In this document: positions 44,668-54,657 of the stretch, piece after piece | Position numbering within the stretch: position 1 is the first letter of the stretch | How the letters are laid out: every line of letters starts with the position of its first letter | Assembly (NCBI RefSeq): GCF_020171745.1 | Contig: NZ_JAIVAH010000022.1 | Span: 62,001 to 126,000, forward strand | DNA: 64,000 nucleotides | Reading direction: 5' to 3' | Source: Prescottella equi | Lineage (GTDB): Bacteria; Actinomycetota; Actinomycetes; Mycobacteriales; Mycobacteriaceae | Notes under the pieces: model-generated | What the model was told of the DNA's origin: nothing | What the model saw: the letters and a program-made list of their open reading frames with translations, nothing else | Database searches by the model: none | Program-made: the position numbers and the translations under genes

Positions 44668-45279
44668 TCACCCGAGCAGTCCTTCCCTGGCTGCGACGGA
44701 TCCTGCATCCGGGGCCTGCGGTTCGAACGTCTCGACGAGGACGTCCGGATCGGCGTATCTGGCCGTTCGAACCAGATCGGATCGGGCGGCCAGAAGCTCG
44801 TGGACGGCGTCGCCGGTCTGGGGATACTCGGGGACCGCATGGCGCCAGTGCACCGCGAGGACGACGCCGTCGTCGGCCAGGTGTTCCCACAGCTCGTCGA
44901 GCGCCCGGTCCAAGGCCTCCGGCGAGAGGTAGTACGCGACTTCGCTCAGGACCACGAGGTCGAAGGTCGCGTCAGGCCAGGGATCGCCGAGGGCCCAGCG
45001 ACGGAACGTGACATCGGCTCCTTCGAGTCGTGCCCGTGCACGTTCGAGTACGTCGTCGACGATGTCGGTTGCGAGGACGTGATCACAACGTGGTGCGAGC
45101 ACCTCGGTGAGGTTGCCGATGGAGCACCCGGGTTCGAATGCCGACCGGAATCGTCTGCGGGGCAGAACGGCCGCGGTGAGGGCGCGCTTGCGTTCCTCGT
45201 ACCAGCGCTCGTCGAAGCCCCACGGATCCGGGGATTCCGAGTACATGTCGGTGAAGTACTCGTCGGGCAACCGGTTCAC
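44668..45279 (-). CDS. SAM-dependent methyltransferase, NodS-like
   Basis: A 203-residue class I methyltransferase. The N-terminus EYFTDMYSESPDPWGFDERWYEERKRALTAAVLP is typical of NodS-like proteins; motif I is FEPGCSIGNLTEVLA (about residues 47-61), motif II VLATDIVDDVLERAR and motif IV LVVLSEVAYYLS. NodS N-methylates the deacetylated amino sugar of Nod factors. The GTG overlaps the stop of the PIG-L deacetylase gene (GTGA), so the deacetylase could expose the amine it methylates. That reaction is inferred; the fold is certain. Confidence 0.85.
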   Translation of the reverse strand: MNRLPDEYFTDMYSESPDPWGFDERWYEERKRALTAAVLPRRRFRSAFEPGCSIGNLTEVLAPRCDHVLATDIVDDVLERARARLEGADVTFRRWALGDPWPDATFDLVVLSEVAYYLSPEALDRALDELWEHLADDGVVLAVHWRHAVPEYPQTGDAVHELLAARSDLVRTARYADPDVLVETFEPQAPDAGSVAAREGLLG

Positions 45280-46040
45280 GGGACGAACACCGTCTCGTGG
45301 TCCCGCAGCAGTCGGTCGAGGACGTGCCGCGGGAGGATGGCCCGATCGGCCGGCGCAGGGGACAGATCGGCAGTCTGACTGGTGAACTCCGACACGGCAT
45401 CGCGCTTGCGCTGTTGCCGGTGCCGAGTCGGGTGGAAGGTCCGGGCGCGCGGCCACGGCACCGACGGATCGCGCGGATTCGACCAGTGCCACATCCACAC
45501 CGGGTACTCGATCAACACGGCGCCGGAGCGTCGCGCGGCCTCCGCCGCGGCGCGCCCCGAGGCCTCGTGATCGGGATGCCCGTCGTGTCGATACGGTGCA
45601 GCGCACCAGGTGCCGCGGTGCAGGCGTTCGGCGATCGTCGTCGCAAGGTCCGTCTCGTGGTCGGCGACTCGACCGTCGGGCAGTCCGAGTGGGATCGCGG
45701 TGGGCAGCCCGAGACGCTCCGCCGCGCGGACGGACTCTGCGCGTCGAATCCCCGCCAGCTCGGTGGGCGTGAGGGTCGGCGAATCCGGATGTGACGCTTC
45801 GCCGTCGGTGACGGAGAGGATCGTGACCGGGACGCCGCGCGCCGCGAGTTCCGACGCGAGCGCCCCGACTCCGAGGACTTCGTCGTCGGGGTGCGGCGCG
45901 ACGACGAGCAGCTCCGGACACGTGTGAACGTCGAGTTGAGCGAACGAGGTGTGCCCCGCCCACATCGACTCGGGGGTTCCTTCGGATTCGACAGGTGTGG
46001 CGGCGAATCTTTCGGCGGCGCTACCGGATCGGTCCGTCAC
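45276..46040 (-). CDS. PIG-L (LmbE-like) family deacetylase
   Basis: A 254-residue zinc deacetylase. The metal motif is in VVAPHPDDEVLGVGA, and the second histidine motif in YRHDGHPDHEASGRAA; the family removes acetyl from N-acetylglucosaminyl or related amides (MshB, Mca, GlcNAc-PI deacetylase). The GTG at 46040 overlaps the stop of the acyl-CoA dehydrogenase-like gene and has AGAGAG upstream. It is not MshB or Mca by context or length. Substrate probably a glycoconjugate made by the GT2 gene. Confidence 0.85.
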   Translation of the reverse strand: MTDRSGSAAERFAATPVESEGTPESMWAGHTSFAQLDVHTCPELLVVAPHPDDEVLGVGALASELAARGVPVTILSVTDGEASHPDSPTLTPTELAGIRRAESVRAAERLGLPTAIPLGLPDGRVADHETDLATTIAERLHRGTWCAAPYRHDGHPDHEASGRAAAEAARRSGAVLIEYPVWMWHWSNPRDPSVPWPRARTFHPTRHRQQRKRDAVSEFTSQTADLSPAPADRAILPRHVLDRLLRDHETVFVP

Positions 46041-46984
46041 GGAATTCTCTCTTCGTTGCGGCTGACAGCGGATCCCAGATCTGCGAGGTCGTGTTCGGCG
46101 TGGCTCTGCCGGAGATAGACGGTGAGGTCCGCGACCAGTTGGGCGTGCGTCGGATCGCCGCACAGTGGACCCGCGCCGAGTGCGCGTCCCACCCGATCGA
46201 CGGTCTCGGTCGCGGCCGCCTCCACGACCGCCCTGACGCGGCGGGCACGGATGCGGGCTGCGTGATCGTCGGCAGGATCGCGGTCCAGTTCCTCTGCGGC
46301 GACGTCGAGAACACAGTTCGCCGCGTACAGTGCGGCGTCCACCGCGCCGAGATGTGCAAGCCGGTGGGGATCGTCGCCCGTGTTTCGCCGGAGTGCGTCC
46401 GCGACGGCCACCGCGCCGCCGTACCAGCACGCGGCCACACCGATCGCCCCGTGCCAGAAGCCGGGCCGAGTGAGATACGCGCCGGGTTCGCCGACCCGGA
46501 CGGCCGCGGCGCCGACGAAATCGACGGCGCCGGAGTCGCTCGCGCCCATCCCGACCGCGTGCCACGTGTCGGGTACGGCGGCCGTCCCGGGGCCGCGGAG
46601 ATCGACCGCGAAGAGTGCCCGTTCTTCTCCGGTACGGGCCGTCACGAGAGCGTGCGTGCAGGAGTGGGCGCCCGAACACCACAGCTTCCGGCCGTCGAGC
46701 ACGTATCCGGTGTCGCTCTCGCGCGCAGTGAGTGCGGGCGACGGCGGCTCCGCGGCCCACACGCCCCACAGCTCGCCCGGCCGGGGTCGCGGTCCCTGCA
46801 GCTCGGCGAGTATCGCGACGGCGTCCGCGTGCGCCTCGAGAAGGCGTCCACCGACGAGGTCACGCCGGGCCGCATTCGCCAGCTCGGTCCACCGTGTCCT
46901 CGTCTCGCCCGATCCGGGCAGCGGCCACCGGGCGGCGTCGTCGGGAGAGACCGCGGGATGCACTGTCGCCGGACTCGTGGTCAT
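46037..46984 (-). CDS. Short acyl-CoA dehydrogenase-like flavoprotein
   Basis: A 315-residue protein related to acyl-CoA dehydrogenases but 60-70 residues shorter. The middle beta domain (LTARESDTGYVLDGRKLWCSGAHSCTHALVTAR) and the helical C-terminus (FWHGAIGVAACWYGGAVAVADALRR, VDRVGRALGAGPLCGDPTHAQLVADLTVYLRQSHAEHDL) are recognisable. The usual catalytic glutamate region is not obvious. Overlaps both neighbours by 4 bases. It may act on an acyl chain or on an amine or thioester carried by the cassette's product. Confidence 0.75.
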   Translation of the reverse strand: MTTSPATVHPAVSPDDAARWPLPGSGETRTRWTELANAARRDLVGGRLLEAHADAVAILAELQGPRPRPGELWGVWAAEPPSPALTARESDTGYVLDGRKLWCSGAHSCTHALVTARTGEERALFAVDLRGPGTAAVPDTWHAVGMGASDSGAVDFVGAAAVRVGEPGAYLTRPGFWHGAIGVAACWYGGAVAVADALRRNTGDDPHRLAHLGAVDAALYAANCVLDVAAEELDRDPADDHAARIRARRVRAVVEAAATETVDRVGRALGAGPLCGDPTHAQLVADLTVYLRQSHAEHDLADLGSAVSRNEERIP

Positions 46985-47754
46985 CCCTCCTCCGAAGACG
47001 TTGCCGTGCCGACCAGGGTCGAACCCGAGCAGCCGGACCCGGCTGCGACGGAGCGCAGGTGATCACCGAATCCGCGGGGTGCGCGTGGGTCGCGCCGATC
47101 CGATGTCGTCACGACGGTGTGCTCGTCCCACGCGATGCGGTGTCCCGCACTGTCGAGACGAGCGACGAGGTCCACGTCCTCACCCGTCACGAGATGGCGA
47201 AATCCGCCGACGGCGTGATAGACGTCGGCGCGGACACCGAGGTTCGCGCCGTGGACGTGACCGTGTACCGGACCCCGGCGCCGCCGGTAGCCGCGGTCGT
47301 ATCGTGTGCGGGTCTCGTCGTCGTACGCGGCCCAGTCGACGCGTACGGTGCCGGCCATCGCGTCGTGATCCGCCCAGTAGGCCAATTGGTCGAGGAACCA
47401 GGTTTCCGGAACGACGGAATCGGCGTCGGTCGTGGCGAACCACACGTCGCGTCGGCCGGACAGCCCGCTCGCTGCGAACCCGGCGGCCCGCGCGGCGCCG
47501 ACGTTGCGGCGCTGCAGGTCCAGGCGGGCCATTCCGGCGGGGACCACCAGTTCTGTGCCGTCCGTGCAGGCGTCGAGCACGACCGTTGTGCGGACCGGCA
47601 CCGGGGAGCGCCGTGCGGCAGCCTCGAGCGCACTCAGGCATCGGGGGAGGAGGTCGCGTTCGTCGTGGGCCGGGACGACCGCGACGATGCACGTCGGCGC
47701 GGGTGCGGCGCCCGTGGTGGGAGTGGGTCTCGGGTGAGTGCTTGCCATGTCGGA
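46981..47754 (-). CDS. Family 2 glycosyltransferase
   Basis: A 257-residue GT-A glycosyltransferase. CIVAVVPAHDERDLLPRCLSALE is the nucleotide-sugar binding start, ATTDADSVVP carries the metal-binding DxD-type acid pair, and GGFRHLVTGEDVDLVARL the ED motif of GT2 enzymes. No membrane helix is seen, so it acts in the cytosol. The GTG at 47754 is chosen because AGGAG is five bases upstream; an ATG four codons later is also possible. It is the first gene of the cassette. Confidence 0.85.
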   Translation of the reverse strand, partial: SDMASTHPRPTPTTGAAPAPTCIVAVVPAHDERDLLPRCLSALEAAARRSPVPVRTTVVLDACTDGTELVVPAGMARLDLQRRNVGAARAAGFAASGLSGRRDVWFATTDADSVVPETWFLDQLAYWADHDAMAGTVRVDWAAYDDETRTRYDRGYRRRRGPVHGHVHGANLGVRADVYHAVGGFRHLVTGEDVDLVARLDSAGHRIAWDEHTVVTTSDRRDPRAPRGFGDHLRSVAAGSGCSGSTLVGTATSSEEG

Positions 47755-47852
47755 CACAGGGACTCCTGTCGAGGCGATCTGGTGCATCTACGGGAGATAA
47801 TCTGTGTCAAATGTTGCATATCGCAGTCGTCGGCGCACGGCAACGGGTGTGG
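47755..47852. other. Promoter region of the GT2 cassette
   Basis: 98 bases between the phosphoketolase stop and the GT2 start, both on the minus strand. The minus strand carries a consensus-like TTGACA (complement of 47805-47810) with a nearby AT-rich GATTATC, suggesting an own promoter for the cassette. The -10 is not clear. No terminator hairpin is evident. Confidence 0.4.
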
Positions 47853-50234
47853 TCACACCGGTTCGGGCCACACCCAGTTCCGGACCTCGGGCATGTCCTC
47901 GAGGTGCTCGCGCACGTAGCCGTGGTGGCGTTCGAGCATGCGCTCGCAGTAGCCGGTGAGGTCGTCGGCGCCGTCGGGGGTCCGGCGGGATCGGCGCAAC
48001 GCCTCGATCGCCAGGTGGTAGCGGCTCATGTGGTTGAGCACGACCATGTCGAACGGCGTCGTCGTCGACCCCTGTTCGGTGTAGCCGCGGACGTGGAACC
48101 GGTTGGGCCGCATCCGCCCGTGCAGCAGCTGGTGGAACGAGCGGGCGTAGCCGTGCCATGCCACCACGACGTCGACGTCCTCGGTGAACAGGCGCGCGAA
48201 GTCCTCGTGCGAGCGACCGTGCGGGTGCACGTCGGGCGGGGCCATCGACATCAGGTCGACGACGTTGACGACCCGCACCCGCAGATCGGGGACGTGGCCG
48301 CGGAGCAGGGCCGCGGCCGCGAGGGTCTCCTCGGTCGGCACGTCGCCGACGCAGGCCAGCACGATGTCGGGTTCACCGGCCGCGGTCGTGTTCTCGGTGC
48401 CCGCCCAGTCCCAGATCGAGGCGCCGGCGCCGACGTGTTCGCGGGCCTGCTCGAGCGTCAGGTACTGCGGGTGTGACTGTTTGTCGACGACCAGCAGGTT
48501 GACGCAGTCCCGCGCCCTGAACACGTGCTCGGCCACCACCAGCAGCGAGTTGGCGTCCGGTGGCAGGTAGACGCGGGTGACCCCACCGGACAGCGAGAGC
48601 ACCGTGTCGATCAGGCCGGGGCCCTGGTGCGAGAACCCGTTGTGGTCGTTGCGCCAGCAGGTGGAGGTGAGCAGGATGTTCAGGCTCGCTACGGGCGCCC
48701 GCCAGTCGAGGGACCGGGCGCGTTCGAGCCACTTGGTGTGTTGGATGGTCATGGACGCGCTCACCATCGCGAACGCCTCGTACGTCGCGAACAGCCCGTG
48801 CCGACCGGTGAGAAGGTAGCCCTCGAGCCAGCCCTGGCACAGGTGTTCCGACAGCACCTCCATCACCCGGCCGTGGTGACCGACGTGATCGTCGTCGGGA
48901 ATCAGGGTGCCGGCGGAGCACCGGTCGGTCACCTCGAACACTGCACCGAGCCGGTTGCTGTTCGTCTCGTCCGGGCAGAACAGCCGGAAGTCGTCGGGGT
49001 CGGCGATGTAGATGTCGCGCAGCATCTCGCCGAGGGGGCGCGTCGTCTCGTGGTGGATCGCGCCCGGCGCCGGGACGTCGAGGGCGTAGCGGTCCGGCGC
49101 CGGGAGATTCAGGTCGCGCAGCAGGCGGCCGCCGTTCGCATGCGGGTTCGCGCCCATCCGCTTGTCGCCCGTCGGGGCCAGCGCCGCGAGTTCCGGCACC
49201 AGACGTCCCTGCGGATCGAACTGGTCGTCCGGCGCGTACGACCGCATCCACTGCTCGAGCATCTGCAGGTGCTCGGAATTCTCGCGGACGTCGGCGACCG
49301 GCACCTGGTGAGCGCGGAACGTCCCCTCGATCTGGAGGCCGTCGACGACGTCCGGTCCCGTCCAGCCCTTCGGGGTGCGCAGCACGATCGCCGGCCACCG
49401 CGGTCGGTCCGTCAGCCCGGACTCGCGGGCGTCCCGCCGGATGCGGGTGATGGCGGTGTGGGCGCGGTCGAGCGTCTCGGCGAGGTCGCGGTGCACCTCC
49501 ATCGGCTCGTCACCCGCGACGAGCACCGCGTCCCAGCCGAACGCGCGCAGCACCGCGAGCACCTCGTCGTCGGTGCGGCGCCCCAGCACCGTCGGGCCGG
49601 AGATCTTGTAGCCGTTGAGGTGCAGGATCGGCAGGACCGCGCCGTCCCGGGAGGCGTCGAGGAAGAACGGCACCTTCCACGACGCGGCCAGCGGGCCGGT
49701 CTCGGCCTCGCCGTCGCCGACGACGCACGCGACGATCAGGTCCGGATTGTCCATCGCGGCGCCGGCCGCGTGCGCGAGGGAGTACCCGAGCTCGCCGCCC
49801 TCGTTGATCGAACCGGGCGTCTCGACCCCGGAGTGGCTCGGGATCCCGCCCGGCGTCGAGAACTGACGGGCCAGCCGGCGCAGCCCGGCCTCGTCGGGCG
49901 TGACGTCCGGGTACAGCTCCGAATACGTGCCCTCGAGATACGTGTTGGCGACGACTGCGGGGCCACCGTGCCCGGGGCCCGCGACGAACAGCACGTCGGC
50001 GTCGGTCTGCCGGATCAGCCGGTTGAGGTGCGCGTACACGAGCGACAGCCCTGGGCTGGTGCCCCAGTGTCCGAGCAGTCGGGGTTTGATGTCCGGCGGC
50101 ACGAGTGGCCGTCGCAGCAGGACGTTGTCGCGCAGGTAGATCTGCGCCACCGTCAGGTAATTGGCCGCCATCCAGTACCGGTGCAGCAGGCGGAGTTCGT
50201 CGTCGGTCGCGGGGTCGTCCGGGCGTGGGGCCAT
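47853..50234 (-). CDS. xfp: Phosphoketolase (xylulose-5-phosphate/fructose-6-phosphate)
   Basis: A 793-residue thiamine diphosphate enzyme splitting xylulose 5-phosphate or fructose 6-phosphate into acetyl phosphate and an aldose phosphate. [63 protein letters not shown] and the ThDP motif [16 protein letters not shown] are diagnostic; the C-terminal half has [11 protein letters not shown] and [14 protein letters not shown]. The ATG at 50234 has GGAGGA upstream. No ackA or pta is next to it, so the fate of acetyl phosphate is not shown here. Confidence 0.95.
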   Translation of the reverse strand: MAPRPDDPATDDELRLLHRYWMAANYLTVAQIYLRDNVLLRRPLVPPDIKPRLLGHWGTSPGLSLVYAHLNRLIRQTDADVLFVAGPGHGGPAVVANTYLEGTYSELYPDVTPDEAGLRRLARQFSTPGGIPSHSGVETPGSINEGGELGYSLAHAAGAAMDNPDLIVACVVGDGEAETGPLAASWKVPFFLDASRDGAVLPILHLNGYKISGPTVLGRRTDDEVLAVLRAFGWDAVLVAGDEPMEVHRDLAETLDRAHTAITRIRRDARESGLTDRPRWPAIVLRTPKGWTGPDVVDGLQIEGTFRAHQVPVADVRENSEHLQMLEQWMRSYAPDDQFDPQGRLVPELAALAPTGDKRMGANPHANGGRLLRDLNLPAPDRYALDVPAPGAIHHETTRPLGEMLRDIYIADPDDFRLFCPDETNSNRLGAVFEVTDRCSAGTLIPDDDHVGHHGRVMEVLSEHLCQGWLEGYLLTGRHGLFATYEAFAMVSASMTIQHTKWLERARSLDWRAPVASLNILLTSTCWRNDHNGFSHQGPGLIDTVLSLSGGVTRVYLPPDANSLLVVAEHVFRARDCVNLLVVDKQSHPQYLTLEQAREHVGAGASIWDWAGTENTTAAGEPDIVLACVGDVPTEETLAAAALLRGHVPDLRVRVVNVVDLMSMAPPDVHPHGRSHEDFARLFTEDVDVVVAWHGYARSFHQLLHGRMRPNRFHVRGYTEQGSTTTPFDMVVLNHMSRYHLAIEALRRSRRTPDGADDLTGYCERMLERHHGYVREHLEDMPEVRNWVWPEPV

Positions 50235-50374
50235 CGAGCGAGTCCTCCGTTCGGGGGCGAAGGTGACTCCATCCTGACTGCTGGTTGCAGTCCGCGCACG
50301 GGAACTGCCGTCGAGCCGACCGGTTCCTCCGGTTCCCCCTTGTTGTGGGCGTGTCGAAGCAGGCATCCTGGTAG
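50235..50374. other. Upstream region of xfp
   Basis: About 140 bases with the xfp ribosome binding site at the left and probably divergent promoters. Imperfect CCGGTTCCTCCGGTTCC direct repeats occur at 50320-50338; their role is unknown. Confidence 0.35.
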
Positions 50375-50566
50375 GTGGCGACCGCGGCACCGTCCGACGA
50401 TGCCGTGTTCCGGTTCCGCCGGCGCCTCAGCGACGAAGTACGGATCTTGTATGCGGACGGACAACTCGCGCACCTCGGCAACGACGATGCCGGCCACCAC
50501 TATGCGGGCCTGGCGGACGACGAGACCGGGCCCACTCACCGACCGTCCGCTCGAGCTGGGGCGTGA
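50375..50566 (+). CDS. Small hypothetical protein overlapping the dehydrogenase start
   Basis: A 63-residue open frame from a GTG. Third codon positions of its first 51 codons are about 85 percent G or C, as in real genes here, and the peptide ([34 protein letters not shown]) looks natural. It shares bases 50502-50566 with the dehydrogenase in another frame. It may be a small regulator or the remnant of a larger gene. No family is recognised and no ribosome binding site is seen. Confidence 0.35.
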   Translation: MATAAPSDDAVFRFRRRLSDEVRILYADGQLAHLGNDDAGHHYAGLADDETGPTHRPSARAGA

Positions 50567-51503
50567 GCTGCTGCCCCGCCCGACGAGCAAGGACCTGTTG
50601 GTCAAGGTTCTGGCGTGTGGCGTCTGCCGGACCGACCTGCACGTCGTCGAGGGTGAGTTGCCACCGCACCGGCTCAACGTGGTGCCCGGGCACGAGGTGA
50701 TCGGTGAGGTGGTCGGGGTCGGTGACGAGGCCGGTGGCCGTTTCTCGGTGGGGCAGCGGGTGGGTGTCGCGTGGCTGCGGGGCACGTGCGGACACTGCCG
50801 GTACTGCGTGCGCGGCGACGAGAACCTGTGCCCCTATTCGACGTACACCGGCTGGGATGCGGACGGCGGCTACGCCGAATACACGACGGTGCCCGCCGAC
50901 TATGCGCTCGAACTGCCCACGGGCTATCCGGTCGTCGAGTTGGCGCCGCTGCTGTGCGCGGGCATCATCGGCTACCGCTCGCTGCAGCGGGCGGAGCTGC
51001 CCGAGGGCGGTCGGCTGGGGATCTACGGGTTCGGGGGGAGCGCCCACCTGACCGCGCAGGTCGCCCTCGCCCGCGGCGCACGGGTGCACGTGATGACCCG
51101 GGGCGAGGAGGCCCGCGAGCTGGCGTTCAGTCTCGGTGCGGCGTCCGTGCAGGGGGCGGCGGATCCGCCGCCGGAACCGCTGGACTCGGCGATCCTGTTC
51201 GCGCCCGCCGGCGACCTCGTGCCGCCCGCGCTCGAGGCGCTCGACGCCGGCGGGACGCTCGCGCTCGCGGGCATCCACCTCAGCGACATCCCGCCGCTGA
51301 ACTACCAGCGCGACCTGTTCCGGGAGCGGCAACTGCGCAGTGTCACCGCGAACACCCGCGAGGACGCGCGCGAGTTCCTCGCCTTCGCGCAGCAGCACCG
51401 GCTGCGGGTCAGCGCGCACCGATACCCGCTCGACTCGGCCGACAAGGCGCTCGCGGACCTCGCGGGCGGAGTGTTCGGCGGCGCCGCCGTTCTCGTGCCG
51501 TGA
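50502..51503 (+). CDS. Zinc-dependent alcohol dehydrogenase (MDR family)
   Basis: A 333-residue medium-chain dehydrogenase. The catalytic zinc site has the Cys in CGVCRTDLH and the GHE motif (PGHEVIGEV); the structural zinc site has four cysteines in [15 protein letters not shown]. The Rossmann motif is [16 protein letters not shown]. The start is uncertain: ATGs at 50451, 50487 and 50502 are in frame; 50502 gives the MRAW start usual for the family but none has a good ribosome binding site. An NAD-linked primary alcohol or aldehyde substrate is likely. Confidence 0.88.
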   Translation: MRAWRTTRPGPLTDRPLELGRELLPRPTSKDLLVKVLACGVCRTDLHVVEGELPPHRLNVVPGHEVIGEVVGVGDEAGGRFSVGQRVGVAWLRGTCGHCRYCVRGDENLCPYSTYTGWDADGGYAEYTTVPADYALELPTGYPVVELAPLLCAGIIGYRSLQRAELPEGGRLGIYGFGGSAHLTAQVALARGARVHVMTRGEEARELAFSLGAASVQGAADPPPEPLDSAILFAPAGDLVPPALEALDAGGTLALAGIHLSDIPPLNYQRDLFRERQLRSVTANTREDAREFLAFAQQHRLRVSAHRYPLDSADKALADLAGGVFGGAAVLVP

Positions 51504-51531
51504 GCGCGTCGCTGTCCTAGCGTGGACTGAG

Positions 51532-51552
51532 CGGTCCGATCACAGCGGACCG
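51532..51552 (+). promoter_or_regulatory. Inverted repeat upstream of the GH65 gene
   Basis: CGGTCCG (51532-51538) and CGGACCG (51546-51552) form a perfect 7-base inverted repeat with a 7-base spacer. A TANNNT-like TAGCGT lies at 51518-51523, so the repeat would be at the start of the transcript: an operator or a 5' hairpin. Confidence 0.35.
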
Positions 51553-51577
51553 TGCCCCCGAGTGGGAGGACGGCCGC

Positions 51578-53953
51578 ATGATCACCCATCCCGCCTTCAC
51601 CGTCGAACCGTGGAGCCTGCGCGCCACCAGCCTGGACCTCGACGTCCTGGCGCAGAGCGAGTCGCTGTTCGCGCTGGCGAACGGCCACCTCGGGTGGCGC
51701 GGCAACCTCGACGAGGGCGATCCGCACGGGCTCCCCGGCAGCTACCTGTCCGGCGTGTACGAGGTGCGGCCGATGCCGTACGCCGAACCCGGCTACGGCT
51801 ACCCGGACTCGGGCGAGACGATCATCAACGTCACAGACGGCAAGATCGTGCGCCTGCTCGTCGACGACGAGCCGTTCGACGTCCGGCGCGGGAAACTGCT
51901 GCTGCACGAGCAGGAACTGGATCTGCGGGCCGGCGTGCTGCGGCGGAAGGTCGAGTGGCGATCGCCCGCGGGCAGAACCATCCGTCTCACCACGACGCGG
52001 CTGGTGTCGTTCACCCAGCGCACGATCGGAGCGATCGAGTACGTGGTGGAGCCACTCGACGGACCGACTCGGGTGGTGCTCCAGTCGGAACTGGTGGCGA
52101 ACGAACCGATGCCCCAGCAGGAGGCCGATCCGCGCGCGGCGGCGGTGCTGGCGGAACCGTTGTGTGCCGAGGAGCATTTCGACCACGAGGCGCTCGTCCA
52201 ACTGACCCACACGACCGCGGGTAGCGGCTTGCGGATCGCCGTCGCGATGGACCACGAGGTGACCGGGCCGGATGTGCAGATCGACGTCGAGAGCTACCCG
52301 GACCAGGGGCGGGTGACGATAAGTTCGGAACTGGCGAAGGGCGAGCGCGTCCGCATGGTCAAGTACGTCTCGCACGCGTGGTCGGCCCGCCGCACCCCGC
52401 CCGCGATGCGGGACCAGGTGGCGGGGGAGTTGACGCTGGCTCGCGAGAGCGGCTGGAGCGGACTGGTTTCGGAGCAGCGCGCCTACCTCGACACGTTCTG
52501 GGCACACGCGGACGTGACCGTCGGCGGCGATCCCGAGGTCCAGCAGGCGGTGCGCTTCGCGCTGTTCCACATCCTGCAGGCGTCGGCCCGGGCCGAGGGG
52601 ACCGCGGTCGCGTCGAAGGGGCTCACCGGCCGTGGTTACGACGGTCATGCGTTCTGGGACACCGAGATGTTCGTGCTGCCCGTACTGACGTCGGTGCTGC
52701 CGCAGGCCGTCGCCGATGCGCTCGGCTGGCGGCACTCGACGCTCGATCAGGCCCGCGACCGCGCCCGGCAGCTGGGATTCGCAGGCGCGGCGTTCCCGTG
52801 GCGGACGATCACCGGCAAGGAGTGCAGCGGCTATTGGCCGGCCGGTGCGGCGGCATTCCACGTGAACGCGGCGGTCGCTCGAGCGGCGATCGGCTACATC
52901 CGGACCAACGGCAACGGCGAGTTCGAGCGGACCGTCGGCCTGGACCTGCTGGTGGAGACGGCGCGGCTGTGGCGTTCGATCGGCTACTTCGACGACAAGG
53001 GCGCTTTCCGTATCGACGGCGTCACCGGCCCCGACGAGTACAGCGCGCTGGTGCGCAACAACCTGTACACCAACCTGATGGCCCGGGAGAACCTCGAGGC
53101 GGCAGCCCTGGTGGTCGAGCGCCATCGGGAGCGGATGCCCGATCTGGGTGTCACCGACGAGGAACTCGGCGGGTGGCGCACCGCTGCGGAGCGGATGTAC
53201 GTGCCGTACGACGAACACCGCGGGGTTCACCCGCAGTCCTCCGGGTTCACCGATCGGCAGGTCTGGGATTTCGCGGCGACGCCCGTCGAGCACTATCCGT
53301 TGCTCCTGCACTTTCCGTACTTCGATCTGTACCGCAAGCAGGTCGTGAAACAGGCGGACGTCGTGCTGGCGATGCAGTGGGTTCCGGACGAGTTCACCGA
53401 GGAGCAGAAGGCGCGAAACTTCGCGTACTACGAGCGGCTCACGGTGCGGGACTCGTCACTGTCCGCGTGCAGTCAGGCGGTGGTCGCCGCCGACGTGGGC
53501 GCGCTGGATCTCGCGTACGACTACCTCGGCGAGACGGCGATGATCGATCTGCAGGACCTGGAGCACAACACGAGGGACGGGCTGCACCTCGCGTCGATGG
53601 CCGGGATCTGGATAGCGCTCGTGCAGGGATTCGGGGGTGCGCGCCGGCGCCGCGCCGGGCTCACGTTCCGGCCCACGCTCCCGCGCGGCATCGACCACCT
53701 CGCCTTCGGCGTCGCCGCCGCCGGATGCCGGCTGCGCGTCGAGATCGATCGGACGGAGACGCGATATCACCTCGCGGCGGGGGACGAGCTGACGCTGCAT
53801 CACGACGGGAAGCCGGTGACGTTGCACCGCAACGAGGTTCGGGTGATGCCGACGGTGCATCCGCCCGCCGGCCCGGTGGTGACCCAGCCCGCGGGGCGGG
53901 AGCCGGCGCGGCGACGCCCCGGCACCGACGATCGGTCGTCGTCCGCCGACTAA
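51578..53953 (+). CDS. Glycoside hydrolase family 65 disaccharide phosphorylase
   Basis: A 791-residue GH65 enzyme (trehalose, maltose or kojibiose phosphorylase class). An N-terminal beta-sandwich (about 1-270) has [15 protein letters not shown]; the (alpha/alpha)6 barrel holds [18 protein letters not shown], the general acid E487 in [15 protein letters not shown], and a phosphate-binding candidate [12 protein letters not shown]. Similar to Rv3401, whose partner beta-phosphoglucomutase gene is absent here. Its ATG has GGGAGGA upstream. The product sugar phosphate could feed the phosphoketolase nearby; substrate specificity is not decided. Confidence 0.9.
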   Translation: MITHPAFTVEPWSLRATSLDLDVLAQSESLFALANGHLGWRGNLDEGDPHGLPGSYLSGVYEVRPMPYAEPGYGYPDSGETIINVTDGKIVRLLVDDEPFDVRRGKLLLHEQELDLRAGVLRRKVEWRSPAGRTIRLTTTRLVSFTQRTIGAIEYVVEPLDGPTRVVLQSELVANEPMPQQEADPRAAAVLAEPLCAEEHFDHEALVQLTHTTAGSGLRIAVAMDHEVTGPDVQIDVESYPDQGRVTISSELAKGERVRMVKYVSHAWSARRTPPAMRDQVAGELTLARESGWSGLVSEQRAYLDTFWAHADVTVGGDPEVQQAVRFALFHILQASARAEGTAVASKGLTGRGYDGHAFWDTEMFVLPVLTSVLPQAVADALGWRHSTLDQARDRARQLGFAGAAFPWRTITGKECSGYWPAGAAAFHVNAAVARAAIGYIRTNGNGEFERTVGLDLLVETARLWRSIGYFDDKGAFRIDGVTGPDEYSALVRNNLYTNLMARENLEAAALVVERHRERMPDLGVTDEELGGWRTAAERMYVPYDEHRGVHPQSSGFTDRQVWDFAATPVEHYPLLLHFPYFDLYRKQVVKQADVVLAMQWVPDEFTEEQKARNFAYYERLTVRDSSLSACSQAVVAADVGALDLAYDYLGETAMIDLQDLEHNTRDGLHLASMAGIWIALVQGFGGARRRRAGLTFRPTLPRGIDHLAFGVAAAGCRLRVEIDRTETRYHLAAGDELTLHHDGKPVTLHRNEVRVMPTVHPPAGPVVTQPAGREPARRRPGTDDRSSSAD

Positions 53954-53956
53954 ACT
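53951..53956 (+). promoter_or_regulatory. -10 box (TAAACT) of rpe, leaderless
   Basis: TAAACT fits TANNNT and ends seven bases before the rpe GTG at 53964. It overlaps the GH65 stop (TAA at 53951-53953). No ribosome binding site is seen. Confidence 0.5.
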
Positions 53957-53963
53957 CGCCGAC

Positions 53964-54647
53964 GTGGCAACCCCGATGATCGCACCGTCCATCCTCTCCG
54001 CCGATTTCGCGCGCCTCGCCGAGGAGGCCGACGCCGTGGCCGGCGCCGACTGGCTGCACGTGGACGTCATGGACGCCCACTTCGTCCCCAACCTGACGCT
54101 GGGCCTGCCCGTCGTGCAGAGCCTGCTGAAGGCCACCGACATCCCGCTCGACTGCCACCTGATGATCGACGATCCGGGTCGTTGGGCGCCGCCGTACGCC
54201 GAGGCCGGTGCGCACAACGTGACGTTCCACGCCGAGGCCACCGACGACCCGATCTCGGTCGCGCGTGACATCCGCGCCGCGGGCGCGAAGGCCGGTCTGA
54301 GCATCAAGCCGAACACGCCCATCGAGCCGTACCTCGAGATCCTGAAGAGCTTCGACACGCTGCTCGTGATGAGCGTCGAGCCGGGCTTCGGCGGTCAGTC
54401 GTTCATCCCGGAGGTGCTCGACAAGGCGCGGGCGGTCCGCAAGCTCGTCGACGCCGGCGAGCTGCGGTTGCTCGTGGAGATCGACGGCGGCATCAACGTC
54501 GACACCATCGAGCAGGCCGCCGAGGCCGGCATCGACTGCTTCGTCGCCGGTTCCGCGGTCTACGGTGCCGCCGACCCGGCCGCCGCGGTCCGCGGACTGC
54601 GTGAGCAGGCGGCGAAGGCGTCGCCGCACCTGACGCTCTCGATCTGA
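53964..54647 (+). CDS. rpe: Ribulose-phosphate 3-epimerase
   Basis: A 227-residue TIM-barrel epimerase interconverting ribulose and xylulose 5-phosphate. [44 protein letters not shown] and [15 protein letters not shown] carry the metal ligands and acid/base Asp residues; [18 protein letters not shown] ends the barrel. It provides ribulose 5-phosphate for the riboflavin operon that follows after ten bases. Confidence 0.97.
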   Translation: MATPMIAPSILSADFARLAEEADAVAGADWLHVDVMDAHFVPNLTLGLPVVQSLLKATDIPLDCHLMIDDPGRWAPPYAEAGAHNVTFHAEATDDPISVARDIRAAGAKAGLSIKPNTPIEPYLEILKSFDTLLVMSVEPGFGGQSFIPEVLDKARAVRKLVDAGELRLLVEIDGGINVDTIEQAAEAGIDCFVAGSAVYGAADPAAAVRGLREQAAKASPHLTLSI

Positions 54648-54657
54648 CGGCCCTCCG

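Noticed and set aside
48525-50486. Long plus-strand frame leading into the alcohol dehydrogenase
   Set aside because: It is antisense to phosphoketolase; only the part from about 50502 has dehydrogenase motifs.
54648-54657. Possible FMN riboswitch for the riboflavin operon
   Set aside because: Only ten bases separate rpe from ribD, and no RFN-like conserved segments occur in the later gaps of the operon.
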